Assembly: GCF_000472965.1 (NCBI RefSeq)
Contig: NZ_AXAU01000026.1
Coordinates: 9,099-73,098, forward strand
DNA length: 64,000 bases
Reading direction: 5' to 3'
Source: Bradyrhizobium murdochi
GTDB taxonomy: Bacteria > Pseudomonadota > Alphaproteobacteria > Rhizobiales > Xanthobacteraceae
Shown here: positions 56,969 to 64,000 of the stretch, in pieces
How the letters are laid out: the number at the start of each line of letters is the position of its first letter
Position numbering within the stretch: the stretch's first letter is position 1
Notes under the pieces: model-generated
Told to the model about the DNA's origin: nothing
Seen by the model: the letters and a program-made list of their open reading frames with translations, nothing else
The model's database searches: none
Made by a program: the position numbers and the translations under genes

Positions 56969-57439
56969 TCATTCAGCGGCGAGCTGCCGGACCCCGGCAT
57001 CGCCAAATATCCTGCGGCGTACCGCGTCGGTCGAGACGCCGGACTGCGCGCAGAGTTCGGCAAGGTCGAAGAAGAATCGCTCGTGGACGATCCGGTCGTC
57101 CTTGAACGCAAACTGGATGAATACCGGGAGGTCTGCGCGCCTGCCGTTCGGTACCACGCCGAAGCGATCGCCGGTCAGTGTCATCTGCACGCGGCCCCAG
57201 CAGACCAGCGTATCGTCATTGGCGGCGCGGCCCTGCAGGACGACATTGTAATCCGGGAACGAAGCGAAGAACCGGCTCAGCACCTTCTCGTTCTCGGCAA
57301 GACCCCGGGCGGTGGTTCCGAAGGCCGGGTTTTCCAGCACCATGTCGTCGTGGAGAACCTTTAACGCCGCCGGCACGTCCTGACGGCTCTTTGCCTCCGC
57401 CAGGGCCTGCACCAATTCGAACATTCGATCGCTGTTCAT
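56969..57439 (-). CDS. SnoaL-like/NTF2-fold protein
   Basis: A 156-residue protein from ATG 57439 (MNSDRMFELVQALAEAKSRQ). NTF2/SnoaL-like features are the early helices with LHDDMVLENPAFGTT, RFFASFPDY, and the FAFKDDRIVHERFFFD strand. Some members are cyclases or ester-modifying enzymes. It heads a two-gene operon with DUF3237 and is divergent from the TetR regulator. Confidence 0.78.
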   Translation of the reverse strand: MNSDRMFELVQALAEAKSRQDVPAALKVLHDDMVLENPAFGTTARGLAENEKVLSRFFASFPDYNVVLQGRAANDDTLVCWGRVQMTLTGDRFGVVPNGRRADLPVFIQFAFKDDRIVHERFFFDLAELCAQSGVSTDAVRRRIFGDAGVRQLAAE

Positions 57440-57499
57440 GACCCTTCCTCCCATAGCTCCCGCGGGCTCACTTTTACGCTAAATTCATACCGCATGTTT

Positions 57500-57535
57500 T
57501 TCACATATCGTATGTATGTTATATGTTGATAGGAT
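57500..57535. promoter_or_regulatory. Possible TetR operator in the divergent region
   Basis: An AT-rich stretch CATATCGTATGTATGTTATA with CATAT and ATATG arms about 12 bases apart, flanked by TATC..GATA, lies between the SnoaL operon and the TetR gene. It could be the auto-regulatory site. The symmetry is weak and the call is tentative. Confidence 0.35.
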
Positions 57536-57562
57536 CATGAGCGTCAAGTGGTATGCCGGGGC

Positions 57563-58171
57563 ATGCAGGAAGCTGGACGCGAACGAACCCGCCGCGAGGA
57601 ATACACGGAAGCCACGAGGCAGGCGCTGCTGGCGGCCGGCCGGGACATTTTTGCGAGCGAGGGCTACCAGGCGGCGGGAATCGAGGCGATCTCGCGCGCG
57701 GCGCGCGTGACGCGGGGCGCCTTCTACCACCATTTCGAGGACAAGAAGGCGCTGTTCGATGCGGTGGTCGTCGCGCTGCAGATCGAGGCCGCGGCCAGGA
57801 TCGAAGCGCGAGCGAAGATGGAACGCAAGATATGGGACCGCCTGACCGAGGGCATCGAAGCCTATCTCGACGCCTGCCTCGAACCGGCCTATGCGCGCAT
57901 CGTCATCCAGGAAGCGCCGGCGGTGCTCGGTAATGCGCGCTACCGGGAGATCGAGGAAGCCCATCCGATGGCGCTGCTCACCGCGACGCTTGCCGCGCTA
58001 AAGCGCCAGGGCGAGCTCGATTTCGAGGATATCGAGCTCCTGAGCCGCATGGTCGATGCGATGATCTGCGAAGTGGCGCTGCTGCTGCCCGGGGCAGAGA
58101 ATCCGAAAAGGCTCCGTGCCCGCGGGCAAAAGATCATCGGCAGCCTGCTCGGCGCCTTCCGCACCACTTGA
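57563..58171 (+). CDS. TetR/AcrR-family transcriptional regulator
   Basis: A 202-residue regulator from ATG 57563 (an upstream GTG at 57548 is possible). The N-terminal helix-turn-helix is VTRGAFYHHFEDKKALFDAV (about residues 50-69). The C-terminal ligand-binding domain is helical. It is divergent from the SnoaL-DUF3237 operon, so it probably represses that operon and itself in response to an unknown ligand. Confidence 0.88.
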   Translation: MQEAGRERTRREEYTEATRQALLAAGRDIFASEGYQAAGIEAISRAARVTRGAFYHHFEDKKALFDAVVVALQIEAAARIEARAKMERKIWDRLTEGIEAYLDACLEPAYARIVIQEAPAVLGNARYREIEEAHPMALLTATLAALKRQGELDFEDIELLSRMVDAMICEVALLLPGAENPKRLRARGQKIIGSLLGAFRTT

Positions 58172-58183
58172 GCGCAAGCGCGC

Positions 58184-58561
58184 TCACGGCGCGACCCATC
58201 GTTGCACCGCCTCGGCGGTGTCGGCCGGTGTGGTGTTAAAGCAGATGCGGGTTTGCGGCGCGGCGAGGTGAACCAGATTGATGATCCGCTCGAACAAGTG
58301 CAGCCGCTCTCGCGGCTCGCGCAGCCCGGCCCCGATCACCACGCAATCATAATGCTTTGCGCCCAGCGCCGCGGCGGCGACGGCCTCGGCGGTATCGCCG
58401 AGATCGATTAGGCAGCTATCGGCCTCATAGCCCATCGCGCGAAGCTGCTCGATCTGAGCTCCAACATAGCTCGTCATCAGTTCGGCCGTGAGCCCCGGGA
58501 AGGCGCTGAAGTCGACGAAGGAAGGCTCGATGCCGATGGCGAGCACGGTCTTTTTGGCCAT
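58184..58561 (-). CDS. Hypothetical protein (Rossmann-like)
   Basis: A 125-residue protein (MAKKTVLAIGIEPSFVDFSA) with alternating strands and helices including DCVVIGAGLREPRERLHLFE. The fold looks response-regulator or Rossmann-like but no family motif is recognised. It is alone, convergent with the TetR gene (12 bp gap). Confidence 0.55.
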   Translation of the reverse strand: MAKKTVLAIGIEPSFVDFSAFPGLTAELMTSYVGAQIEQLRAMGYEADSCLIDLGDTAEAVAAAALGAKHYDCVVIGAGLREPRERLHLFERIINLVHLAAPQTRICFNTTPADTAEAVQRWVAP

Positions 58562-58737
58562 GCGGCTGCTCCAGGCAAAATTATCTCCGGGAAAACGCGC
58601 GTCTCGTCAAACAGGTTCCGGCTTCGACATTGACATCATCATTCGACATTCACCGAAACATTCTTGTCGCAAGATCAGCCATTGTGGTCCGCATCGCCGC
58701 TCCAACGAGCGCGCGCTGAATGTCACAGGAGAACGTT

Positions 58738-59049
58738 ATGGCTACCGCCAACAACGCAAACCAGAACCTGGTCGTCACCGCATTCTGGGAAGTCAATTCG
58801 GGCGAGGAAGCCACCGTCGCGGAGCTTCTCAAGGATTTTCTGCCGCAGGCACAGCGTGAGCCCGGCGTGAAGTCATTCCAGATTCACCAGAACATCGCCA
58901 AGCCACGTGAATTCTTCTTTTACGAGGTATTCGCAGGCGAGGCGGCCTTCGCCGAGCATCAGCAGACCGACCACTTCAAGAATATCATTCTCGGGCAGGC
59001 GATTCCGAAACTCGCCAAACGCGAGCGGTCGCAGTTCCGCTTCATCTGA
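58738..59049 (+). CDS. Antibiotic biosynthesis monooxygenase (ABM) family protein
   Basis: A 103-residue dimeric alpha/beta barrel protein from ATG 58738, preceded by AGGAG. Recognisable ABM features: FWEVNSGEEATVAELLKDFL, then PGVKSFQIHQ and FFFYEVFAGEAAFAEHQQTD. Family members include monooxygenases without cofactor and haem-degrading or polyketide-handling proteins. It ends two bases before the convergent sigma-factor gene. Confidence 0.82.
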   Translation: MATANNANQNLVVTAFWEVNSGEEATVAELLKDFLPQAQREPGVKSFQIHQNIAKPREFFFYEVFAGEAAFAEHQQTDHFKNIILGQAIPKLAKRERSQFRFI

Positions 59050-59051
59050 AG

Positions 59052-60329
59052 TCAGAACGGCTTCGGCGCGCCACTGCTCGTCTCAGTGGCCCGCCGCCGC
59101 AACAATTCGCGTTCGCGCTTGTTGGTCGCAAGCGTTGACGCGAGCTCGAAGGCAGCGCGGGCTTCTGCAACGCGGCCGAGCTTGCGAAGCAGATCGCCGC
59201 GGACGCTTGGCAAGAGGTGATAGGTCTTCAGTGCAGGCTCGCCCGCCAATCCGTCCACGATCGCAAGCGCAGCCGCCGGCCCTTCGGCCATACCGATCGC
59301 CACGGCGCGGTTGAGCTCGATGATCGGCGAGCGCACCAGCGCGCCCAGTTTACCGTAGAGCTCGGCGATTCGCGGCCACTCGGTTTCACCAGGTGTAGCG
59401 GCTCTGGCGTGACAGGCGACGATCTCAGCCTGCAGTGCATAGAAGCCGCGCCCGCCGCCGAGTTCGTAAGCTCGCGCCAGCGCCAGCAACCCCCGACGGA
59501 TCTGAAGCCGGTCCCACAGCGCGCGGTTCTGGTCCATCAGGAGAATCGGATCGCCAGATGCATCGGTACGCGCCGCGATGCGCGAAGCATTCAGCTCCAT
59601 CAGCGCGAGCAGGCCGTGGGCTTCGGCTTCGTGCGGCGCGACCAGCGTCAGCACGCGGCCCATGCGCAGCGCGTCGTTGCAGAGCTGCGGTCGCAGCCAT
59701 TCGTCGCCGCGGGCGGCCGTATAGCCTTCGTTGAAGATGAGATAGACGACCTCCAGCACCGAGGCGAGCCGTTCCGAAAGCTGCTCGCCGCGTGGCGTTT
59801 CGTAGGTTAGGCCGGATTCGGACAGCGTCCGCTTCGCCCGCACGATGCGCTGGGCGATGGTCGCCTCCGGCTGCAAGAAGGCGCGCGCGATCTCTTCCGT
59901 AGTCAGACCGCAGATCATCCGGAGCGCCAGCGCCGCGCGCGCCTCGCGCGACAGCCTCGGATGGCAGGCGGTGAAGATCAGTCGCAGCAGCTCGTCACCA
60001 ATATCGTCGTCGAGTGCGGCGTCCGGGTCCGGCATCGTCTGCTGTTCCTGCTCGAGGTCGCGTATCAGCATCTCGTGCTTGCGGGCGAGCATGCTGCGCC
60101 GGCGCAAATCATCCAGCGCACGGCGCTTGGCGGTCGCCATCAACCATGCGCCGGGCTTTTCGGGCACGCCGGTCTCAGGCCAATGCTCGAGCGCCGCCAC
60201 CAGCGCTTCCTGCGTCAGATCTTCGGCGAGGGGCACGTCGCGCAGCATCCTGGACAGGCCGGTGAGCAGGCGCGGCTGCTCGATGCGCCAGACCGCCAGG
60301 ATGGTGCGATCGATGTCAGCGGCCGTCAT
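59052..60329 (-). CDS. ECF sigma factor, ECF42-like
   Basis: A 425-residue extended sigma factor. Region 2 has LTQEALVAALEHWPETGVPE and region 4 has GLTTEEIARAFLQPEATIAQRI. A long C-terminal helical extension of about 240 residues (TPR-like in the ECF42 group) is present. ECF42 factors are found with DGPF/YCII-type proteins, as here at 60361. No anti-sigma gene is adjacent. Confidence 0.88.
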   Translation of the reverse strand: MTAADIDRTILAVWRIEQPRLLTGLSRMLRDVPLAEDLTQEALVAALEHWPETGVPEKPGAWLMATAKRRALDDLRRRSMLARKHEMLIRDLEQEQQTMPDPDAALDDDIGDELLRLIFTACHPRLSREARAALALRMICGLTTEEIARAFLQPEATIAQRIVRAKRTLSESGLTYETPRGEQLSERLASVLEVVYLIFNEGYTAARGDEWLRPQLCNDALRMGRVLTLVAPHEAEAHGLLALMELNASRIAARTDASGDPILLMDQNRALWDRLQIRRGLLALARAYELGGGRGFYALQAEIVACHARAATPGETEWPRIAELYGKLGALVRSPIIELNRAVAIGMAEGPAAALAIVDGLAGEPALKTYHLLPSVRGDLLRKLGRVAEARAAFELASTLATNKRERELLRRRATETSSGAPKPF

Positions 60330-60360
60330 CGCCGCCGATTACGTCTGATGAACGTCCGCA

Positions 60361-60759
60361 TCAGGCGTGGGCGCTGATGCCGGCCTCGCAGGCGCCGTCG
60401 GCGCCCGGCGTTGCCATCACGCGAACTTCGCAGGTGCCTTCCCAGCCCGGCATGTGCTCGAGGTGCAATTGCATGAATTCCCTGGCGGCTGCCACCGCCT
60501 CCTCCATGTCGCGGAATTCGAAGATTGCGTAGCCGCCGATCAGCTCCTTGCTTTCCACAAACGGCCCGTCGGTTACGCTGAGCTTGCCATTGGTGATCCT
60601 GACCTGCGCGCCGGCCATGGCAATCGGCATCAGGCCGCCCATATCGATCATGCGGCCAGCCTTGATCTCGCGCTCGGCGAGCTTGCCCATTGCCTCCATC
60701 AGGGCGGGCGTCGGGGCTTTATCTGGCTGGGGTGAGGTAACGATAGACATGAAGCGCAT
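60361..60759 (-). CDS. YciI/DGPF-domain protein
   Basis: A 132-residue protein from ATG 60759 (MRFMSIVTSPQPDKAPTPAL). The diagnostic VTDGPFVESKELIGGYAIFE motif is present. DGPF proteins accompany ECF42 sigma factors and their function is not settled; the domain belongs to the dimeric alpha/beta barrel YCII family. It is upstream of and same-strand with the sigma gene (31 bp gap), so they are probably co-transcribed. Confidence 0.85.
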   Translation of the reverse strand: MRFMSIVTSPQPDKAPTPALMEAMGKLAEREIKAGRMIDMGGLMPIAMAGAQVRITNGKLSVTDGPFVESKELIGGYAIFEFRDMEEAVAAAREFMQLHLEHMPGWEGTCEVRVMATPGADGACEAGISAHA

Positions 60760-61366
60760 CGAAAAACTCCCGTTGAGGCGAGCTGCGGCGGCAATCGCCA
60801 CGAAACTGTCTCGCTATGGGAGACGACGAACGGGAGGACGCTGGATCGACAGGGCCGCTGAATTAATTTTGCCCTGCTTCCCGCGGATCGGCCGGCCTAT
60901 CCGGTTGCGCCGGGGGATATCGGCCCTGGGCGGACGCTAGGACGCGTACTCATAGATCCCGCGGCGGATTGGCACGCGGATGTCTGCTGTAACCCTGATA
61001 GCGGTGCGGCCGCAGAACTCACCAGAGGTTCGAGTTGGGCGCAAAGGCGGACGTCGATGCGCGGGAAATGCCGCGCATCGTCCGTCCTCGATGGCGGTGC
61101 CGGCTGCGTTTGCCGCGGCCCGGAAATTGGAACTCCCTATGGTATTACCTATACGTATTTTGCAATTGTGGCGAGCAGCATGTCCTCACATTTAAACCCC
61201 AAATGATGCGAGGCAAAAATTCGCCTCGCGGTGGCGAGTGTTGGAGTTTTGTTTTGAGATTGAGAGCTTCCGCAGCTGAATTGGATCTCGGAGCGCGCAG
61301 CGTAGGCATATCAAAACAAAGTTTGAAGCCGCCGTTCCACGCTGCTCGGAATGCAGAAGGCGGCGG
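60760..61366. other. About 600-bp gap upstream of the Crp/Fnr pair
   Basis: No convincing gene on either strand. The right half is AT-rich around 61130-61180 and contains a perfect 7-bp hairpin at 61208-61229, which could be part of the regulator promoter. The left part is GC-rich without recognisable signals. Confidence 0.45.
61208..61229. other. Short perfect hairpin upstream of the Crp/Fnr genes
   Basis: GCGAGGC (61208-61214) pairs with GCCTCGC (61223-61229) around AAAAATTC. It is about 140 bp before the first Crp/Fnr start and has no T-tract. It could be an operator or an mRNA leader element. Confidence 0.4.
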
Positions 61367-62128
61367 ATGCCTCACGGCGGGTTACCTGCGGTGACACGCA
61401 CCGTCGGAATTGGTAACTGCCTTCTTGCAACATTGCTGCCCGCGGATATTGATCTGCTGGCGCCCGGGCTGGAGATGGTCGCGCTCGACCAGGACGAGGT
61501 CCTCTCGCGAGCCGGTGACCCGATCGAGCATCTCTTCTTCCCTCATAGCGGTGCCATCTCGCTGATGATCGACGCGAACGGGCAGTCGGTTGCCACCGCG
61601 ATAGTCGGGCGCGAAGGGACAGTCGGCAGCCTCTCGGTGCTGGGGCCTTCACCTTCGGCCATAACCGCCATCGTTCGTGCGGCGGGGACCGCCTCGCGGA
61701 TCCGCGCTTCCCGATTTCACGCCGCTTTCAATCGCAGCCCCGCGATCCGGCACGCGATCCAGATCCACGTCAGCGCGATGCTGACACAGTTTCAGCTCAG
61801 CGCGGCCTGCAATGCGCTGCATCCGGTCGAAGCCCGCATGGCACGCTGGCTGCTCCATCTTCGCGACCGCATCGACCTCGACGTCCTCCCACTCACCCAG
61901 GAGGCGCTGTCGCAGATCCTCGGCGTGCGGCGGACGACCGTGAACCTCCTGATGCGCAATCTGCGCGCGTTCGGAGCGATCAGATCAGAGCGACGCGGCC
62001 ATATTGAGGTCGACCGAACGCGGCTCGCTGCGGCGGCGTGCGATTGCCACCGCACCATTCGTCTCGATGTCGAGGCAATCATTTCGATGAAAGCGGCGCC
62101 GATCTCGCATTCCGGATGTTCCGGATGA
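61367..62128 (+). CDS. Crp/Fnr-family transcriptional regulator (first of a tandem pair)
   Basis: About 253 residues; the start may lie a few codons downstream of 61367. N-terminal cNMP-binding-fold domain (HLFFPHSGAISLMIDANGQS, VGREGTVGSLSVLG) and a C-terminal helix-turn-helix (LPLTQEALSQILGVRRTTVN). No Fnr-type Fe-S cysteine cluster is evident, but it ends with a conserved ACDCHR motif. The neighbouring gene is a paralogue. Confidence 0.85.
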   Translation: MPHGGLPAVTRTVGIGNCLLATLLPADIDLLAPGLEMVALDQDEVLSRAGDPIEHLFFPHSGAISLMIDANGQSVATAIVGREGTVGSLSVLGPSPSAITAIVRAAGTASRIRASRFHAAFNRSPAIRHAIQIHVSAMLTQFQLSAACNALHPVEARMARWLLHLRDRIDLDVLPLTQEALSQILGVRRTTVNLLMRNLRAFGAIRSERRGHIEVDRTRLAAAACDCHRTIRLDVEAIISMKAAPISHSGCSG

Positions 62129-62281
62129 TGGGCACATCTCGTTGGGTGAGTCAGGCGACGGTGTGTGAGCTGGTTCCGTGCTGCCGGGCCATCGCCGCGC
62201 GTTGCGTTAGGTCGAAATGACATTCATGGATGCGACCTCAAACACCTTGATACACTGGTTGCTCGTTCACAGAGAGGCACC

Positions 62282-63094
62282 GTGATCGGGCGCCCAGTGA
62301 GCATTGGAAATCGGCTTCTGGCGGCGTTGCCGCCGGCGGATTTGGGCTTGCTCACGCCCCACTTCCAGAGAGTCTCGTTCGAACCCGACGCCGTGTTAGT
62401 GCGGTCGGGCAATGAGCTCGACCAGATTTATTTTCCCCACAGCGGCGCGATCGTCTTCATGGTCGATATGCCGGACGGGGATACGGTCGCGACCACGTTG
62501 ATGGGGCGGGAAGGCGCCTTGGCCTCGCTCTCCGTGCTGGGCCCCGCGCGTTCCTCCGTCACCGCGATTGCTCGCGTGGCCGGCACCGCATCGCTGATTT
62601 CCGCCGCAAAATTCCGGGTCGCCTATGCGCGAAGCGCGGCCATCAGGCATGTCGTGCAGGTCCACGCCCGCTCGCTGTTGTTGCAGCTCCAGCACGTGGC
62701 CGCCTGCAACGCGCTGCATCGGGTGGATGGCCGCATGGCGCGGTGGCTATTGCAGCTCCACGACCGCGTCCCCGACGACGTGCTTCCGCTGACGCAGGAG
62801 GCGCTTGCCCAATTGCTCGGGGTGCGGCGGACGACGGTGACGCTGACGATGAGCAATCTTCGCGCGGCGGGTGCCATCCCGTCCGACCGGCGCGGCTTCG
62901 TCGAGGTCGACCGGGCGCGGCTCGAGAGCGTGGCATGCGACTGCTATGGACTGATGCAGCGTACGATCGATCGCATGTACTGCCAGGAATTGCCCGCGCC
63001 GCAACCTGCCCTTGCGCCGTTCCGGGAAAGCTTCGTCGTCGCCTCCGACAAAGCCGATGCTGAATTCAAAGGCGCTTCGCTGGAGGGAAAATAG
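62282..63094 (+). CDS. Crp/Fnr-family transcriptional regulator (second of a tandem pair)
   Basis: About 270 residues from GTG 62282 (MIGRPVSIGNRLLAALPPAD); the frame is open to 62165 but that part is not homologous. Same plan as its neighbour: IYFPHSGAIVFMVDMPDGD, LMGREGALASLSVLG, then LPLTQEALAQLLGVRRTTVT and ACDCYG. A C-terminal tail of about 40 residues is extra. It differs from the first copy enough to have a separate ligand or target. Confidence 0.85.
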   Translation: MIGRPVSIGNRLLAALPPADLGLLTPHFQRVSFEPDAVLVRSGNELDQIYFPHSGAIVFMVDMPDGDTVATTLMGREGALASLSVLGPARSSVTAIARVAGTASLISAAKFRVAYARSAAIRHVVQVHARSLLLQLQHVAACNALHRVDGRMARWLLQLHDRVPDDVLPLTQEALAQLLGVRRTTVTLTMSNLRAAGAIPSDRRGFVEVDRARLESVACDCYGLMQRTIDRMYCQELPAPQPALAPFRESFVVASDKADAEFKGASLEGK

Positions 63095-63562
63095 CACTCC
63101 TGCGGCGCCCCATTGTCCCGCTTCCGTGTTAGGAATGGTGCTGAGCATACGTGGAGAGATCGCGAACTAACGGCAGACGACTCCCTTGCCCCTGGCAACC
63201 TGGCGATCGATAGCAAGCCACGTTACCGCGACACTGTCGCACTCAGAATATGTCTGCGTTGGGTCATTCGCGTCGCCTTTGGCCGGACCACGGCGACTTC
63301 CGGTCTATCCCGGTGAACGCACATTCTCAGGGTGGGCGGGGCATGTCTCAAAGGAGGCCACAAACCGACATCCGATCAAATCGACCCGACCACGATCTGC
63401 CATAAATGCCGAACTCGGGAGACCCAATTCGCTGGGGAGGAGGGTGATGCGTTTGGCAGCGTCGGTGCGTCAATCGCACGGCCCCCCAACCCGCCGTCGG
63501 CGAGTGAGGCTATAGCGTTGGCGTCGGCGGCAACCTGAGCTGGGATTGCGCTCTGACGAGGG
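63095..63562. other. 468-bp non-coding stretch before the UspA gene
   Basis: Contains an open frame at 63186-63515 that encodes a low-complexity, basic, non-conserved product. The DNA resembles dispersed non-coding repeats of the genus (GTCTGCGTTGGGTCATTCGC-like). No credible gene or RNA is called. Confidence 0.5.
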
Positions 63563-64000
63563 CTAATGCGCCAAGAGAACGGGGCGCGCCGAAGCGTTCT
63601 TAAGGATGTGGCGCGTGGCCCCGCCCAGAAACATCTCGCGCAGGCGGCTATGGGAATAGGCGCCCATGATCAGCAGGCCGGCTTCATGCTCTGCCCCCGC
63701 CGCGAGGAGCGTATCGCCCACCGAGCGCAATTCCGGTGCAACCACCTGCGCGGTCGCGCCGATGCCATGACAACGCAAATAGGCAAGCACCTCCGCCTGC
63801 GAGGCTTGGCGATTGCTGGCGTCCCGATCAACGCTTATGACCTGCACTGATTTGGCGAGTTGCATGAACGGTATGGAAGCCGAGACCGCGTGCCAGCATT
63901 CCGGGCTCTCGTCCCAGGCGATCATCACGCTGTCGGTCAGATCACTCTGCGGGCGAGCCGGCGCCAGCAGCACGGGGCGACGGGTCTGCAGCAGCGATTG
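63563..64000 (-). CDS. Universal stress protein (UspA family), partial
   Basis: Cut by the window end; 146 codons are visible and the N-terminus is missing. UspA features include VMIAWDESPECWHAV, VQVISVDRD and the nucleotide-loop region GAYSHSRLREMFLGGATRHI, which fits the GxxGx9G(S/T) pattern loosely. It ends ASARPVLLAH. Such proteins respond to stress; no partner is visible. Confidence 0.85.
   Translation of the reverse strand, partial: QSLLQTRRPVLLAPARPQSDLTDSVMIAWDESPECWHAVSASIPFMQLAKSVQVISVDRDASNRQASQAEVLAYLRCHGIGATAQVVAPELRSVGDTLLAAGAEHEAGLLIMGAYSHSRLREMFLGGATRHILKNASARPVLLAH

Noticed and set aside
61129..61160. GGAAC near 61129 as an EcfG promoter
   Set aside because: No CGTT at the right distance; only CGTA at about 20 bases.
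63186..63515. A 109-codon open frame near the right end
   Set aside because: Product is basic and low-complexity; DNA resembles dispersed non-coding repeats. No ribosome site or domain.

Overview
The window is 64 kb of high-GC chromosome from an alphaproteobacterium, most likely a Bradyrhizobium-like member of the Nitrobacteraceae. The main pointers are the pckA / chvI-chvG-hprK-EIIA-HPr neighbourhood, a DUF2865 protein, Tat-exported redox proteins, EcfG-type promoter spacing upstream of dodecin, and several families of short palindromic repeats between genes. This genus call is inferred from gene content and order; no 16S or tRNA gene is present to confirm it.

Layout. 0-12 kb: LysE exporter, glutathione S-transferase, pyrE, DUF2865 protein, small secreted proteins, glycogen phosphorylase (glgP), thioesterase, arginase, PEP carboxykinase (pckA, minus strand) and a HugZ-type protein. 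12-16.3 kb: the chvI-chvG two-component system leads directly into hprK, a mannose-type EIIA and HPr, a regulatory PTS with no sugar permease. 16-28 kb: SDR, membrane glycosyltransferase, lepA, a decayed MazE/MazF toxin-antitoxin pair, MFS transporter, class 3 lipase, group D flavin monooxygenase, DUF1801 protein, and a PAS-GGDEF-EAL protein with a spoiled GGDEF site. 28-32 kb: mepA, a Spy-like protein and modABC with a short ModC. 32-42 kb: ilvD, CoA transferase, a GrdB/PrdB-like protein with a CxxC motif, a His/Gly-rich secreted protein, dodecin, K+/H+-type antiporter, MscS channel and map. 42-48 kb: Tat-exported metallo-beta-lactamase-fold protein, radC, HdeD-like and LapA-like membrane proteins, patatin and a GntP permease. 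48-54.8 kb: a complete five-gene peptide ABC transporter bracketed by two fragments that match the intact radC at 44 kb. 54.8-64 kb: Tat-exported aldo/keto reductase with DUF6064, a DUF3237-SnoaL operon divergent from a TetR regulator, an ECF42-like sigma factor with its DGPF partner, two tandem Crp/Fnr regulators and the start of a universal stress protein cut by the window edge.

Working together: pckA, ChvI/ChvG, HprK, EIIA and HPr form a carbon/acidity-sensing regulatory block; modABC is a molybdate importer; the Dpp-type operon imports peptides or a related solute. Most other genes are single transcription units separated by repeats and hairpins.

The least expected features are the radC scars around the ABC cassette, the multiply mutated toxin-antitoxin fossil, the aerobic GrdB-like protein, and the Tat-exported aldo/keto reductase linked to DUF6064. 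No CRISPR array, rRNA, tRNA or intact insertion sequence was recognised. Positions and motifs were read by eye; family names are from memory of the families and were not searched.
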